Assembly (NCBI GenBank): GCA_002737345.1
Contig: NSIK01000010.1
Span: forward strand, 1,014 to 65,013
Length of the DNA: 64,000 nt
Origin: Nitrospirota bacterium
GTDB lineage: Bacteria > Nitrospirota > Nitrospiria > Nitrospirales > Nitrospiraceae
Direction of reading: 5' to 3'
Shown in pieces: positions 37,200 through 45,378 of this stretch (its first letter is position 1; each line of letters starts with the position of its first letter). The translations under genes were made by a program, and so were the position numbers. The notes beneath the pieces were generated by a model. The model did not search any database. It was not told where the DNA came from and saw only the letters and a program-made list of their open reading frames with translations.

Positions 37200-37532
37200 A
37201 TGCGGCCTCACTGGATCATCGTCGCCCTGCTCTGCGGCATCCTCACCCTCCCCTCGCTCACGCGGGCCAGTCCTGGGGATCTGGGCACTATTATTGAAGC
37301 GTTTGCCGTGCGCCAATTCCCCGATGCCCAAGGCCGCTATTGGGTGATTAACGACACCCAGTGGGAGGGGGATGAGATGCTCGTAGACATGCATACCATC
37401 GTGAGCCGGCCTCGCGAAGCAGAACCCACCGTAACCCATTTCTTACTATTGATCGTGGCGGGAGAGATCAGGGGAATTCAGAATCTTCCACTCGAACCGA
37501 ACACGGGCTGTCGCGCGGAAGAAGACGTGTAA
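37200..37532 (+). CDS. Small exported protein of unknown function
   Basis: 110 residues from ATG 37200, with GCGGAGG upstream. A Sec signal peptide (MRPHWIIVALLCGILTLPSL...RAS) precedes a mature domain of about 86 residues: DLGTIIEAFAVRQFPDAQGRYWVIN and FLLLIVAGEIRGIQNLPLE. One cysteine (NTGCRAEED) near the end. No family recognised. Independent small gene between two hairpins. Confidence 0.75.
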   Translation: MRPHWIIVALLCGILTLPSLTRASPGDLGTIIEAFAVRQFPDAQGRYWVINDTQWEGDEMLVDMHTIVSRPREAEPTVTHFLLLIVAGEIRGIQNLPLEPNTGCRAEEDV

Positions 37533-37546
37533 GGACCACAGAAAGT

Positions 37547-37582
37547 CATCGCCCGCTCCGCGTTATCGCGGAGCGGGCGATG
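37547..37582. terminator. Perfect 16-base stem hairpin
   Basis: CATCGCCCGCTCCGCG-TTAT-CGCGGAGCGGGCGATG between two convergent genes. The stem is perfect; no clear T-run on either side, so termination is likely but not classic. Confidence 0.65.
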
Positions 37583-37607
37583 CTCATGAATCAGCGCTCG
37601 AAAACTC

Positions 37608-38087
37608 TTACTTGATCATCAAAATCTTGCCACCAAGATGCCCTGCATGCAGCTGGCAACGATAGCTCAGCGTGTTGCCCCGCGTCGCATAGAACATGTC
37701 GCTGGTCGGAATACCAATGTACTTCGTTTCGCCAGGCTTCAAGACCACTTCTGCCTTCATGACAGTCGGCGCACCCGCGTTCTCCGCATCGGTCATCTGA
37801 AATCCATGGTCAGTTTCGCCATTGTTCGTCACCTTAAGCAAAACTGGATTCCCGGGACGAACTTTGAAATCGATGATCGTGATGGGCGGATACCACGTCT
37901 TCAAGTTGCCGATCTCGACTGCGAACAGCTGGGCATCGACGTTCAGCTCCTTGAACGCCAGCCCGACCACGGAGCCAGTCGCCAGGTCCCCGACTTCAAC
38001 TCCACCAGCCTGGAGCGCAAAGGCGGTGGGTACCCCAGTCGCGACCATCACGAGGCCCAAGAAGAGCCCTAACATCGTCTTACCCAT
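37608..38087 (-). CDS. Exported cupredoxin-like copper protein (nitrosocyanin/plastocyanin-like)
   Basis: 159 residues, with AAGGAGG and a signal peptide MGKTMLGLFLGLVMVATGVP...AFA. The beta-sandwich has the usual cupredoxin features: TIIDFKVRPGNPVLLKVTNN, ETDHGFQMTD, VVLKPGETKYIGI, and a ligand loop YRCQLHAGHLGGKILMI. Probable ligands are the His of DHGF, the Cys and His of CQLH, and a second loop His (AGH). The CQLH loop resembles nitrosocyanin (recalled as CQLHPKNIH), but the nitrosocyanin Glu position is His here; against plastocyanin, the axial Met is replaced by His. Probably a periplasmic electron carrier or copper sensor. It has its own 5' leader with a hairpin. Confidence 0.85.
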   Translation of the reverse strand: MGKTMLGLFLGLVMVATGVPTAFALQAGGVEVGDLATGSVVGLAFKELNVDAQLFAVEIGNLKTWYPPITIIDFKVRPGNPVLLKVTNNGETDHGFQMTDAENAGAPTVMKAEVVLKPGETKYIGIPTSDMFYATRGNTLSYRCQLHAGHLGGKILMIK

Positions 38088-38123
38088 GACCTACCTCCTT
38101 AAAAAAGAAGAAGAAAGTGATTA

Positions 38124-38150
38124 GGCTTGGTAAATACCTACCACCAAGCC
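38124..38150 (-). promoter_or_regulatory. Hairpin in the cupredoxin 5' leader
   Basis: GGCTTGGT and ACCAAGCC pair over an 11-base loop, about 37 bases before the cupredoxin ATG. It could be an mRNA-stabilising stem or an operator; no T-run follows, so not a terminator. Confidence 0.4.
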
Positions 38151-38342
38151 CGCGTAGCCTTGACCGTGCTGACAACGAATTATCTGCATCTATAAATCAT
38201 TCGCGTACCCGCTTCTGCGCTTATGGACAGGCACCTCTATAGCACAACGACGAAAACGGAAGCAAGAAGGTTACCCGAGCTAGGTCGTCGCTTCTCAATC
38301 GAGACAGTCGAACGCATAAACACTCTGAGCAATTTCAATAGC

Positions 38343-39905
38343 TTAGTGCGCGGCCCCTACTTCAGGAGGCGCTTCTTGAACTGCGGACCCCATCAAGAGA
38401 TCATACGGCGCATAGTCGTCAGTGAGCACGATGCCAGCCCCCCAGGGCTGCGCGCGATGGCCGGACAGCAAGGCAAGGGCCTCGAACGGAAGCCGCTGTT
38501 GCTCAACCAATCGGGTCACCTGATCCGCAATGGTGGTGAGGGTGTGCTGCTCGATCGGCGCCCCGGCGAAAAAAATCAGATTCTCCGATTTCGTCTGAGC
38601 GGATTTCCAAGGCCCCTTGACGGCAAAAGACTCAATAGAAGGAAACGACCGTTTCATCGTCTGCACAACTGCATTGGCCCGCGACAGATCGCCTCCCTCG
38701 CCGGATGACGCGAGATTCACCGCGAGGATTCCGTTCGGCGTCAGATGGGCGCGCAACGCGGCGAAGAACTCTACAGTCGTTAGATGAAAAGGAATCATGT
38801 GCCGCGCAAAGGCATCGACCCAAATAAAATCGTACCTCCGCTCTGTAGAATTGAGGAAGACCCTGGCGTCCCGGACATGCACATGATGCTGTGGAGGGGG
38901 CTGATAGGAAAAATACTCTTCAGCCATGCGGACGACCACTGGATCGAACTCGACCATATCCATTTCAAGTTCGGGCCACCGCTGCGCAAGCCACTTGGCC
39001 AGCGATCCCCCTCCATGGCCTAAGATCAAGCCCTGCTTCGGCTCCGGCACCAAGGCCAGCGACGCAACCATCAACTGACTGTACGGGAGGAACAATGTGG
39101 CCGGGTCCGCCTTCCACATGACCGCATGAAACGTCCGATCCAGGACGAGATAACGAAACAGATCGTCATCACGGATTCTGACTTGCTGGTAGGGGCTGTC
39201 TTCCTGATAGACCGGCAGCGTCAATTTCTGAATCGGCGACAAGGCTCCGGCCCCCAAGCCTCCGACAGAGAGAATGAGTAGACCGATCACGACGGGCCGG
39301 GCGGTCGTTCCCCAGATCAACCACCAAAGACCCAGCCCCACTTGAATGGCGCCAAGCCAGGCAACAAGCACCTGACTGCCGAGCCAGGATAAAAATAAAA
39401 ATGCCGTTCCCCAGGTTCCCAGCAAACTCCCCATCGTCGAGAGCGCGATCATTCGGCCTGTGTGCCGGCCGAAATATTCAAGATCCGACACGGCCAATCG
39501 CAACATGGCCGGCAGCACGCCGCTCAGACCGAAGGCCGGCGGGCCCAGGAGCAGCGCCGCCGCCACGCAGGGACCCCACCGGGGATCCTCAATGGCCGCC
39601 GCCACAGAAAAAAGCACAGGCTGGCCGAGCCAGGCGATTAAAAATGTCCAGGATCCGGAGCATAACAGCAAGCCTGCCAGCACCTGCGGCCCGCGATAGC
39701 GATCGGAGACCCAGCCGCCAAAGGCATAGCCGCCGCTCATAGCGGCAAGGATCACTCCGATCAACGCCCCCCAGACGAACAATGAGTTTCCGAAAACCGG
39801 TGCCAGGAGACGGCTACCAAGAATTTCAAGCGCCATGACGACAGCGCCGGTCACCAGCGCCGTCGTCAACAGAAACCAGCGAGGAATGTGCGTGGGTCTA
39901 TTCAT
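38343..39905 (-). CDS. Membrane-fused spermidine-synthase-like protein
   Basis: 520 residues from ATG 39905. The N-terminal half (about 1-230) has seven or so membrane helices, starting FLLTTALVTGAVVMALEILGSRLLAPVFGNS, typical of the fused spermidine-synthase membrane domain. The C-terminal half is a Rossmann methyltransferase-like domain with GHGGGSLAKWL, MDMVEFDPVVVRMAEEYF, VRDARVFL and YDFIWVDAF. Members are annotated as spermidine synthases, but the decarboxy-SAM and putrescine residues are not conserved enough to be sure. Its ATG overlaps the stop of a frameshifted CBS-domain frame. Confidence 0.85.
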   Translation of the reverse strand: MNRPTHIPRWFLLTTALVTGAVVMALEILGSRLLAPVFGNSLFVWGALIGVILAAMSGGYAFGGWVSDRYRGPQVLAGLLLCSGSWTFLIAWLGQPVLFSVAAAIEDPRWGPCVAAALLLGPPAFGLSGVLPAMLRLAVSDLEYFGRHTGRMIALSTMGSLLGTWGTAFLFLSWLGSQVLVAWLGAIQVGLGLWWLIWGTTARPVVIGLLILSVGGLGAGALSPIQKLTLPVYQEDSPYQQVRIRDDDLFRYLVLDRTFHAVMWKADPATLFLPYSQLMVASLALVPEPKQGLILGHGGGSLAKWLAQRWPELEMDMVEFDPVVVRMAEEYFSYQPPPQHHVHVRDARVFLNSTERRYDFIWVDAFARHMIPFHLTTVEFFAALRAHLTPNGILAVNLASSGEGGDLSRANAVVQTMKRSFPSIESFAVKGPWKSAQTKSENLIFFAGAPIEQHTLTTIADQVTRLVEQQRLPFEALALLSGHRAQPWGAGIVLTDDYAPYDLLMGSAVQEAPPEVGAAH

Positions 39906-40166
39906 AGGCCTCAAATAAAACCAACAGGTGAGAAAAACATCCTCCAGCGCGGTCACAGACCGCCCCAGTTTTTAAAATATCGCGGCGACCACGAATCGAG
40001 ATGAGCCCGACGATCTGCCCCTCATCAGAAACTGCCAGGTGCCGACCTTCGCCTCACGCATCGCCCGGGCCGCTTCCAGTAGAGTCGCATCAGGATCGAT
40101 CGTGCGCAATGTCCGGCACATCATCACGGCAAGCGGTCGCTGCAACGGTCCGTTCTGATTCGCCAT
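39898..40166 (-). pseudogene. CBS-domain protein remnant with one frameshift
   Basis: From ATG 40166, the frame reads PLAVMMCRTLRTIDPDATLLEAARAMREAKVG, the first half of a CBS domain, then degenerates (TWQFLMRG...). In the next frame the natural continuation appears: VSDEGQIVGLISIRGRRDILK, ending at TAG 39898-39900, which overlaps the ATG of the spermidine-synthase-like gene. One lost base near 40042 explains the break. Either a pseudogene or a sequencing error; if repaired it would be a single-CBS protein of about 89 residues. Confidence 0.7.
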
Positions 40167-40266
40167 ACGAATTGGTGCTGCCGATTGGGGCAGCAAATAC
40201 TACTCAGCCCCCAAACAGCTGTCAACGAACGGTTCCTCCCGAGAGGCGGGAGCGGCAATAACGTCG

Positions 40267-40295
40267 TTGCTCGCCCCCGATTCCATTGCTATACT
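40267..40295 (+). promoter_or_regulatory. Predicted promoter of ugd
   Basis: TTGCTC (40267-40272), a 17-base spacer, TATACT (40290-40295), 38 bases before the ugd ATG. The track ORF start falls on this -35 box, supporting the later start. Confidence 0.55.
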
Positions 40296-40332
40296 CGCCC
40301 CGACCGTTTTTATTGCAGGAGGCCCGCAACCC

Positions 40333-41658
40333 ATGCATATCAGTGTCATTGGAACCGGCTACGTCGGACTAGTCACAGGAGCCTGTTTTTCGGAATTCGG
40401 CATGACCGTGACCTGTATGGACACAGATGCCAAGCGGATCGCCAGACTGGAGAAGGGCGATGTGCCCTTCTATGAACCGGGAATCTCGGAGCTCGTCGCC
40501 AAAGGCGTCAGAGAGAACCGCATCAGCTTTACCACCGACCTTGCCAAGGCCGTCGACAAGGCCGTCGTCATCTTCATTGCAGTCGGCACCCCGCCGCGAG
40601 CCGACGGGTCGGCCGACCTCTCCTATGTCGAAGAAGTGGGCCGCGGCATCGCCAGAACCATGACCGGCTACAAAGTCATCGTTACCAAGTCAACCGTCCC
40701 GGTGGGAACAGGGGAAAAGCTGCGCGAAGTGATCAATGCCAACCAATCGGGTAAGTTCGGCTTCGACATCGTCTCCAATCCTGAGTTCCTCCGTGAAGGA
40801 TCCGCCATCGAAGACTTCATGAGGCCGAACCGGGTCGTCATCGGCGCAGACAGCGAGCAGGCCATTGCGATCATGAAAGATCTCTATCGCCCCCTCTACC
40901 TCATCGAAACGCCCTTCGTCGTGACTGATATCCCGACGGCCGAAATGATCAAATACGCCTCTAACGCCTTCCTCGCCACCAAAATTTCCTTCATCAACGA
41001 AATTGCGACCGTCTGTGAACGGGTCGGCGCCGACGTGCAGATGGTGGCGAAAGGGATGGGACTCGACAACCGGATCGGATCGAAATTTCTCCATGCGGGA
41101 CCGGGATTCGGTGGATCCTGTTTTCCCAAAGATCTGGCCGCGCTGGTCCAGACAGGCGAACGAGTCGGCTCCCCCATGCAGATCGCAGGAGCCGCAGCCC
41201 TCGTCAACGAGCAACAGCGGGCCAGAATGATTGAAAAGATTACGAAGGAAACAGGGGGACTCAAGGGCAAGACGTTCGCGATGCTGGGCCTCTCCTTCAA
41301 GCCCAACACGAACGATTTACGGGATGCACCAGCCTTGGGCATTGCGCAGGAACTCATCAAGCAGGGCGCCACGGTTCGCGCCTACGATCCGGCCGCGCTG
41401 GAGGAAGCCTGTCAAATCGTGCAAGGCCTCGTCCCCTGCAAAGACGCGTACGAAACAGCAGAGGGAGCGGATGCCTTGATTCTCATGACCGAATGGAATG
41501 AGTTCCGAACCCTCGATTTCGACAGACTGAAGAACCTCTTGCGGCAGGCCCTCTTCTTCGACCTGCGCAATGTCTATGATCCCGACCGAATCGCGGGCTT
41601 CGGCTTCCGGCATATTTCGGTCGGGAGACCCAGCAAGGCGCCTTCGCAGGCCAAGTAG
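40333..41658 (+). CDS. ugd: UDP-glucose 6-dehydrogenase
   Basis: Oxidises UDP-glucose to UDP-glucuronate for surface polysaccharides. ATG 40333 (MHISVIGTGYVGLVTGACF), with GGAGG upstream, gives 441 residues. NAD site GTGYVG; catalytic region FLHAGPGFGGSCFPKDLAALV with the nucleophile Cys; SNPEFLREGSAI; C-terminal UDP domain LGLSFKPNTNDLRDAPALGIA. Normal length. It converges with the HEAT-repeat operon, with only seven bases between. A UDP-glucuronate epimerase-like gene lies 20 kb away. Confidence 0.97.
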   Translation: MHISVIGTGYVGLVTGACFSEFGMTVTCMDTDAKRIARLEKGDVPFYEPGISELVAKGVRENRISFTTDLAKAVDKAVVIFIAVGTPPRADGSADLSYVEEVGRGIARTMTGYKVIVTKSTVPVGTGEKLREVINANQSGKFGFDIVSNPEFLREGSAIEDFMRPNRVVIGADSEQAIAIMKDLYRPLYLIETPFVVTDIPTAEMIKYASNAFLATKISFINEIATVCERVGADVQMVAKGMGLDNRIGSKFLHAGPGFGGSCFPKDLAALVQTGERVGSPMQIAGAAALVNEQQRARMIEKITKETGGLKGKTFAMLGLSFKPNTNDLRDAPALGIAQELIKQGATVRAYDPAALEEACQIVQGLVPCKDAYETAEGADALILMTEWNEFRTLDFDRLKNLLRQALFFDLRNVYDPDRIAGFGFRHISVGRPSKAPSQAK

Positions 41659-41665
41659 CAATGCG

Positions 41666-42376
41666 TTAGGTCAGTCGCGGCGCTTCGGCGTCCTTGGCTT
41701 CCTCTTTTGTTTTCGGCTTATAGCCCATCCGGTCCAAGACCTTCATCACCCGCGTCTTCAAGCGATCGTCTGCATCGGCCAGCGCGGTGGCCAAGGGCTC
41801 GACGGCAGGCTTGCCAATCTTCCGGATAATTTCCGTCACGGATTGCCGAATCTCATCTTCCTCCGACACCAGTAGGGGCACGAGCGAGGACACGGCTGGC
41901 CCGCCGATTTTGATCAACGAATCGTAGGCACGCTGCCGGACATCGCCGACTTCATCCGCCAAGGCATCGACCAGGGGGCGCACGGCGCGCACTTCTTTCA
42001 GTTCACCTAACACTTCCGCCGCATATTTCCGATTGAGCCAATGGGTGTCTTTCAGATCCAGCAGCATCGCGTCAGCGCGCGCCGCATTGGGATCCTTCGC
42101 GCGAATTCGGAAGCTCTTGGCAACCCGCTTGCCACCTTCTTCAACGACACGGATCGTGGCGCCATCCCCGACCTTGAGCTTCTTCAGCTCTTCAAGCGCC
42201 TCGTCGTCCACATCCAGCACGACTGTTTTGCCGTCGTAGGCCAACAGTTCGACTTCGATCTGCTTCGTCTCAGGGTTCACCGCAACGACCCGTTCCGTCA
42301 CGAGATTAAACCCGTCCTTCTTCACGCCGCCCTTCGGACCGATCTGAATCAACTTTGCAGGAGCTTCATCCGCCAT
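41666..42376 (-). CDS. HEAT-repeat protein with N-terminal beta domain (fifth of the cluster)
   Basis: 236 residues, last gene of the HEAT operon. Residues 1-95 are not HEAT: strands such as LIQIGPKGGVKKDGFNLVTERVVAV, ETKQIEVELLAYDGKTVVL and GDGATIRVVEEGGKRVAKSFRIR suggest a small beta-barrel. From about 100 come four HEAT repeats (WLNRKYAAEVLGELKEVRAVRPLV, VRQRAYDSLIKIGGPAVSSLV, IRQSVTEIIRKIGKPAVEPLA). It ends VLDRMGYKPK, like the other cluster members. No signal peptide. Function unknown; HEAT repeats bind proteins. Confidence 0.85.
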   Translation of the reverse strand: MADEAPAKLIQIGPKGGVKKDGFNLVTERVVAVNPETKQIEVELLAYDGKTVVLDVDDEALEELKKLKVGDGATIRVVEEGGKRVAKSFRIRAKDPNAARADAMLLDLKDTHWLNRKYAAEVLGELKEVRAVRPLVDALADEVGDVRQRAYDSLIKIGGPAVSSLVPLLVSEEDEIRQSVTEIIRKIGKPAVEPLATALADADDRLKTRVMKVLDRMGYKPKTKEEAKDAEAPRLT

Positions 42377-42405
42377 GATGTATATCCTTTACCTCGAAAT
42401 AAAAA

Positions 42406-43170
42406 TTACGGCTTTGCTTTCCATCCGAAACTTGCCAGGACACCCTCGACCGTTTCCTGCACCATTGTGTTCTCATCTTCGAGCAGCGGGAGCAAGGGAT
42501 CGATCGCTTCCTTCGCCCCGAGCCGCGCAAGCGACTCCGCCGCATTCCGCCGCACGAGCCAATCTTCATCCTTAAGCGATTCAATCAACGAGGCGACTCC
42601 GCGCGCATCGCCGATCTTGCCCAAGGCTTCGGCCGCATGGCGCCGCACCATCCAATTATTACCCAAAAGTCCCTCGATCAAGGCATCCACGGCCCGCGCG
42701 TCGCCGATCTTTTTCAGCACCCGCGCCACGTCCTCGCGTACCGTATTATCGGTCAGTGCCTCGATCAACCCCGGCACCGCCCGAGCATCGCCAATACGCT
42801 CCAACGCCCACACGGCAGCGGTCCGCACCGCGCCGTCTTTGTCCTTGAGAGCCTTCACCAAGGGATCAATGCCCCGCGGATCTTTCAGCTTCCCCAACCC
42901 AGCTGCCGCCTGTTCGCGAATCGCCCATTCATCGTCCGTCAGCGCCTCGATCAAGGGATCGACGACGGTGGGACCGATCCGCACGATCGCGCTGGTCGCC
43001 GCTTCCCTAATCAACACATCTTCGTCCGCCATGAGCGCGATCAGCGGCCCCACTGCGTCCTCACCCACCTGACTCAAACTGGCAATCGCATGGTCGCGAA
43101 GCGTTTCGTTGTCGTCTCGAAGAGCTCCGATCAGTTGTTCAATCCGTTCCACCTGCACATTGTCACTCAT
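42406..43170 (-). CDS. HEAT-repeat protein (fourth of the cluster)
   Basis: 254 residues from ATG 43170, overlapping the previous gene by eight bases (ATGAGTGA). It is almost entirely near-consensus HEAT/PBS-lyase-type repeats of 31 residues: about eight copies such as AIREQAAAGLGKLKDPRGIDPLVKAL and MVRRHAAEALGKIGDARGVASLIESL. It ends with the cap LASFGWKAKP. No catalytic PBS-lyase residues known to me; a scaffold or adaptor is most likely. Confidence 0.88.
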   Translation of the reverse strand: MSDNVQVERIEQLIGALRDDNETLRDHAIASLSQVGEDAVGPLIALMADEDVLIREAATSAIVRIGPTVVDPLIEALTDDEWAIREQAAAGLGKLKDPRGIDPLVKALKDKDGAVRTAAVWALERIGDARAVPGLIEALTDNTVREDVARVLKKIGDARAVDALIEGLLGNNWMVRRHAAEALGKIGDARGVASLIESLKDEDWLVRRNAAESLARLGAKEAIDPLLPLLEDENTMVQETVEGVLASFGWKAKP

Positions 43171-44263
43171 CGTCGTCCTGCCCTCCCTGGCTCCCGACAG
43201 GCGTCCCGTCGAGCGCTTCCAGTTTATCGGCAATCAAGCCTGAATTGTACGCAACAAGGCCATCCCGGTCTGTCCTCAACCGGTCGAACAATTCTTTGTA
43301 CGGACGCAGCACTTCCACATCCTTCACTTTAGCTAAAGCTTCCATGGCAAAGACCCTAAGCGGGCGAATGGGAATGGCCTCGATATAAAGTTGCGATGGC
43401 CTGGCATCGCCGATCAACCCCAGCGACTTCATCGCCAGTTCCTTCACGCCCGTATCCTTATCGCTCCGCAGCCGTTCCATCAAAGGCTCTACCGCGCGGA
43501 CATCACCGATCTTACCCAGCAAGTCGGCCGCGGCTTCACGGATGACCCAATCATCGTCCTCAAGATACTCGATTAAGATCTCCACGCTCGGACGCCCGAT
43601 GGCCAGGAGATTGATCACGGTGCTCATGCGAGCCTCTTCCCGTTCGCTCAACTCTTCAATCGCGCGAAGATTGTCGAAGACCTCGTTGATGCGCTCACGA
43701 ATGGCGGTCAACTTCTTCAGCGTCCGCACGGCAATGTCGCGAATGGCCGGCTGCCCCATGGCCGCGATAAAGGCATCCGACGACCGGGGGTCGAGCAGAC
43801 GCTCCAACATCGTCGCGGCCATGATCTGCGCTTCCGGATCTTGATGGGTCAGCAGCGTGCTCAAAGGCCCGATGGCATTGGGAATCACCCCTAACAACTG
43901 CGAGACCACCAGGCGAGTCTCCTCATCCTTCGATTCATAGAACAGGGAGGTCAGAGCCGCGGCGGTCGTCTCGTCCAGCACACCGGCCATATGTTCCAGC
44001 GCCGATGCGCCGGCCTTGCGGACCGCTGCATCTTCATCGCGCAGCAAACCGACCAGAGGCACACCGGCTTGCGGATCGTTCACGCGAGCCAACATAGCGG
44101 CCCCCTCGGCTTTCAGCGCCGGCGCACCGGTCGCCAGCACCTCGACCAACGCCTGCACCGCGCGGGGGCCGCCGGACAGGCAGGCCGCCGTCGCTCTCAT
44201 CCGTCGCCAATCCTCTTCATGGACGAGCTCGGATACTAGCGTTTCAATCGTTTCTTTGGCCAT
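43163..44263 (-). CDS. HEAT-repeat protein (third of the cluster)
   Basis: 366 residues with more divergent HEAT repeats, for example RMRATAACLSGGPRAVQALVEVLATG and WVIREAAADLLGKIGDVRAVEPLMERL. A non-repeat charged stretch in the middle (about 190-225; IRERINEVFDNLRAIEELSEREEARM) may form a coiled coil. The end (LEALDGTPVGSQGGQDDDE) is acidic and disordered. It is 17 bases after the second HEAT gene. Cytoplasmic, function unknown. Confidence 0.85.
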   Translation of the reverse strand: MAKETIETLVSELVHEEDWRRMRATAACLSGGPRAVQALVEVLATGAPALKAEGAAMLARVNDPQAGVPLVGLLRDEDAAVRKAGASALEHMAGVLDETTAAALTSLFYESKDEETRLVVSQLLGVIPNAIGPLSTLLTHQDPEAQIMAATMLERLLDPRSSDAFIAAMGQPAIRDIAVRTLKKLTAIRERINEVFDNLRAIEELSEREEARMSTVINLLAIGRPSVEILIEYLEDDDWVIREAAADLLGKIGDVRAVEPLMERLRSDKDTGVKELAMKSLGLIGDARPSQLYIEAIPIRPLRVFAMEALAKVKDVEVLRPYKELFDRLRTDRDGLVAYNSGLIADKLEALDGTPVGSQGGQDDDE

Positions 44264-44280
44264 AATATTTCCGCGGCCCG

Positions 44281-45372
44281 TTACACCCGCCCAGCCCGCC
44301 AGCCTACTCTAGCCAGGGTATCTTTGACATGATAGAGAATATTCTCATCCGACTCACGGGTCAGCACGGCCAGCAACGGCGCAATCACGGCATCTCCGAA
44401 TCGGGTCAGCGCCTCCGCTGCTTCCGCCCGCGTCACCGTATAACGGAGCGCCTTCATGAGCGACGGGATGGCCGCTTCGTCTCGGATCGTACCCAAAGCC
44501 CTGACCGCCGCGCCCATCGTCAGGATTTCTTCATCCCACTGATCGCTGCAGCCATCAATCGGGCGCGCCGCCTCCGGTTGATCCACTCGCTCAATGACCG
44601 CAATCAACATTGGCACCGCAGAACGGTGGCCGATCCGGCCCAACGCCTCAACCGCCAGAGGCCGCAGCCCAGTGGTGTTCATCGCCGTCACTAGAAACTC
44701 AACGGCTCGCGCATCCCCAATCTGACCCAGCGCGCGGACTGCATCCTCGCGAACCGCCCGATCCCGATCGTTGAAGAGCACCGATAGCAGAGGGTCGACC
44801 GCCTCTGGCGACCTGGTTTTCCCCAAGGCCTCAACCGCATGCAGCCGCACGAGCCATTCCGTATGGGTCAGCGCGTCGAGCAGCGACGAGAGGGCCGCCT
44901 CCCCAATCGCCGCAAGGGCCGTTGAGGCCTCCTCTCGCACGGCCTTCACCTTGTCCTGTAACAACGGCACCAGCGGCGCCACCGATTCAGGATCTTGAAT
45001 CCGCCCTAACGCTTTAGCCGCATGCATCCGCACGATCCAGTCGGGGCTCTTGAGCGCCTTGATGAGTGGCGCGACCACCCGCACATCGGCAATAGCGGCT
45101 AGCACCGACGAGGCCAACTCCTGAACTGTGAGCACCGGATCGGAGAGACACGCCCCCAACGTCGTCACGGCCGGCTCGCCGATAGACAAGAGAGCGCCAG
45201 TCGCCGCATCGCGCACTGCGCGGTCACCGTCACGCAACACAGAAACCAACGGCGCCACCGCCCTCGGATCCCGCAGCCGTCCCAGCATCGTGGCGGCCTC
45301 TTCACGAATCGCCCAATCTTCGTCCTTGAGCGCCGCGATCTGTTCGGCTACTGCGTCTGCCATATCGTTCAT
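44281..45372 (-). CDS. HEAT-repeat protein (second of the cluster)
   Basis: 363 residues, about ten HEAT repeats from the first residue on: DWAIREEAATMLGRLRDPRAVAPLVSVL, DWIVRMHAAKALGRIQDPESVAPLVPLL, EWLVRLHAVEALGKTRSPEAVDPLLSVL. A less regular insert lies near 260-290 (VIERVDQPEAARPIDGCSDQWDEE). It ends LARVGWRAGRV, again the Gly-Trp cap. Six bases after the first HEAT gene. Confidence 0.88.
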   Translation of the reverse strand: MNDMADAVAEQIAALKDEDWAIREEAATMLGRLRDPRAVAPLVSVLRDGDRAVRDAATGALLSIGEPAVTTLGACLSDPVLTVQELASSVLAAIADVRVVAPLIKALKSPDWIVRMHAAKALGRIQDPESVAPLVPLLQDKVKAVREEASTALAAIGEAALSSLLDALTHTEWLVRLHAVEALGKTRSPEAVDPLLSVLFNDRDRAVREDAVRALGQIGDARAVEFLVTAMNTTGLRPLAVEALGRIGHRSAVPMLIAVIERVDQPEAARPIDGCSDQWDEEILTMGAAVRALGTIRDEAAIPSLMKALRYTVTRAEAAEALTRFGDAVIAPLLAVLTRESDENILYHVKDTLARVGWRAGRV

Positions 45373-45378
45373 AGCCTG

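Noticed and set aside
41658-41666. Terminator between ugd and the HEAT operon
   Set aside because: Only seven bases separate the stops and no hairpin was visible.
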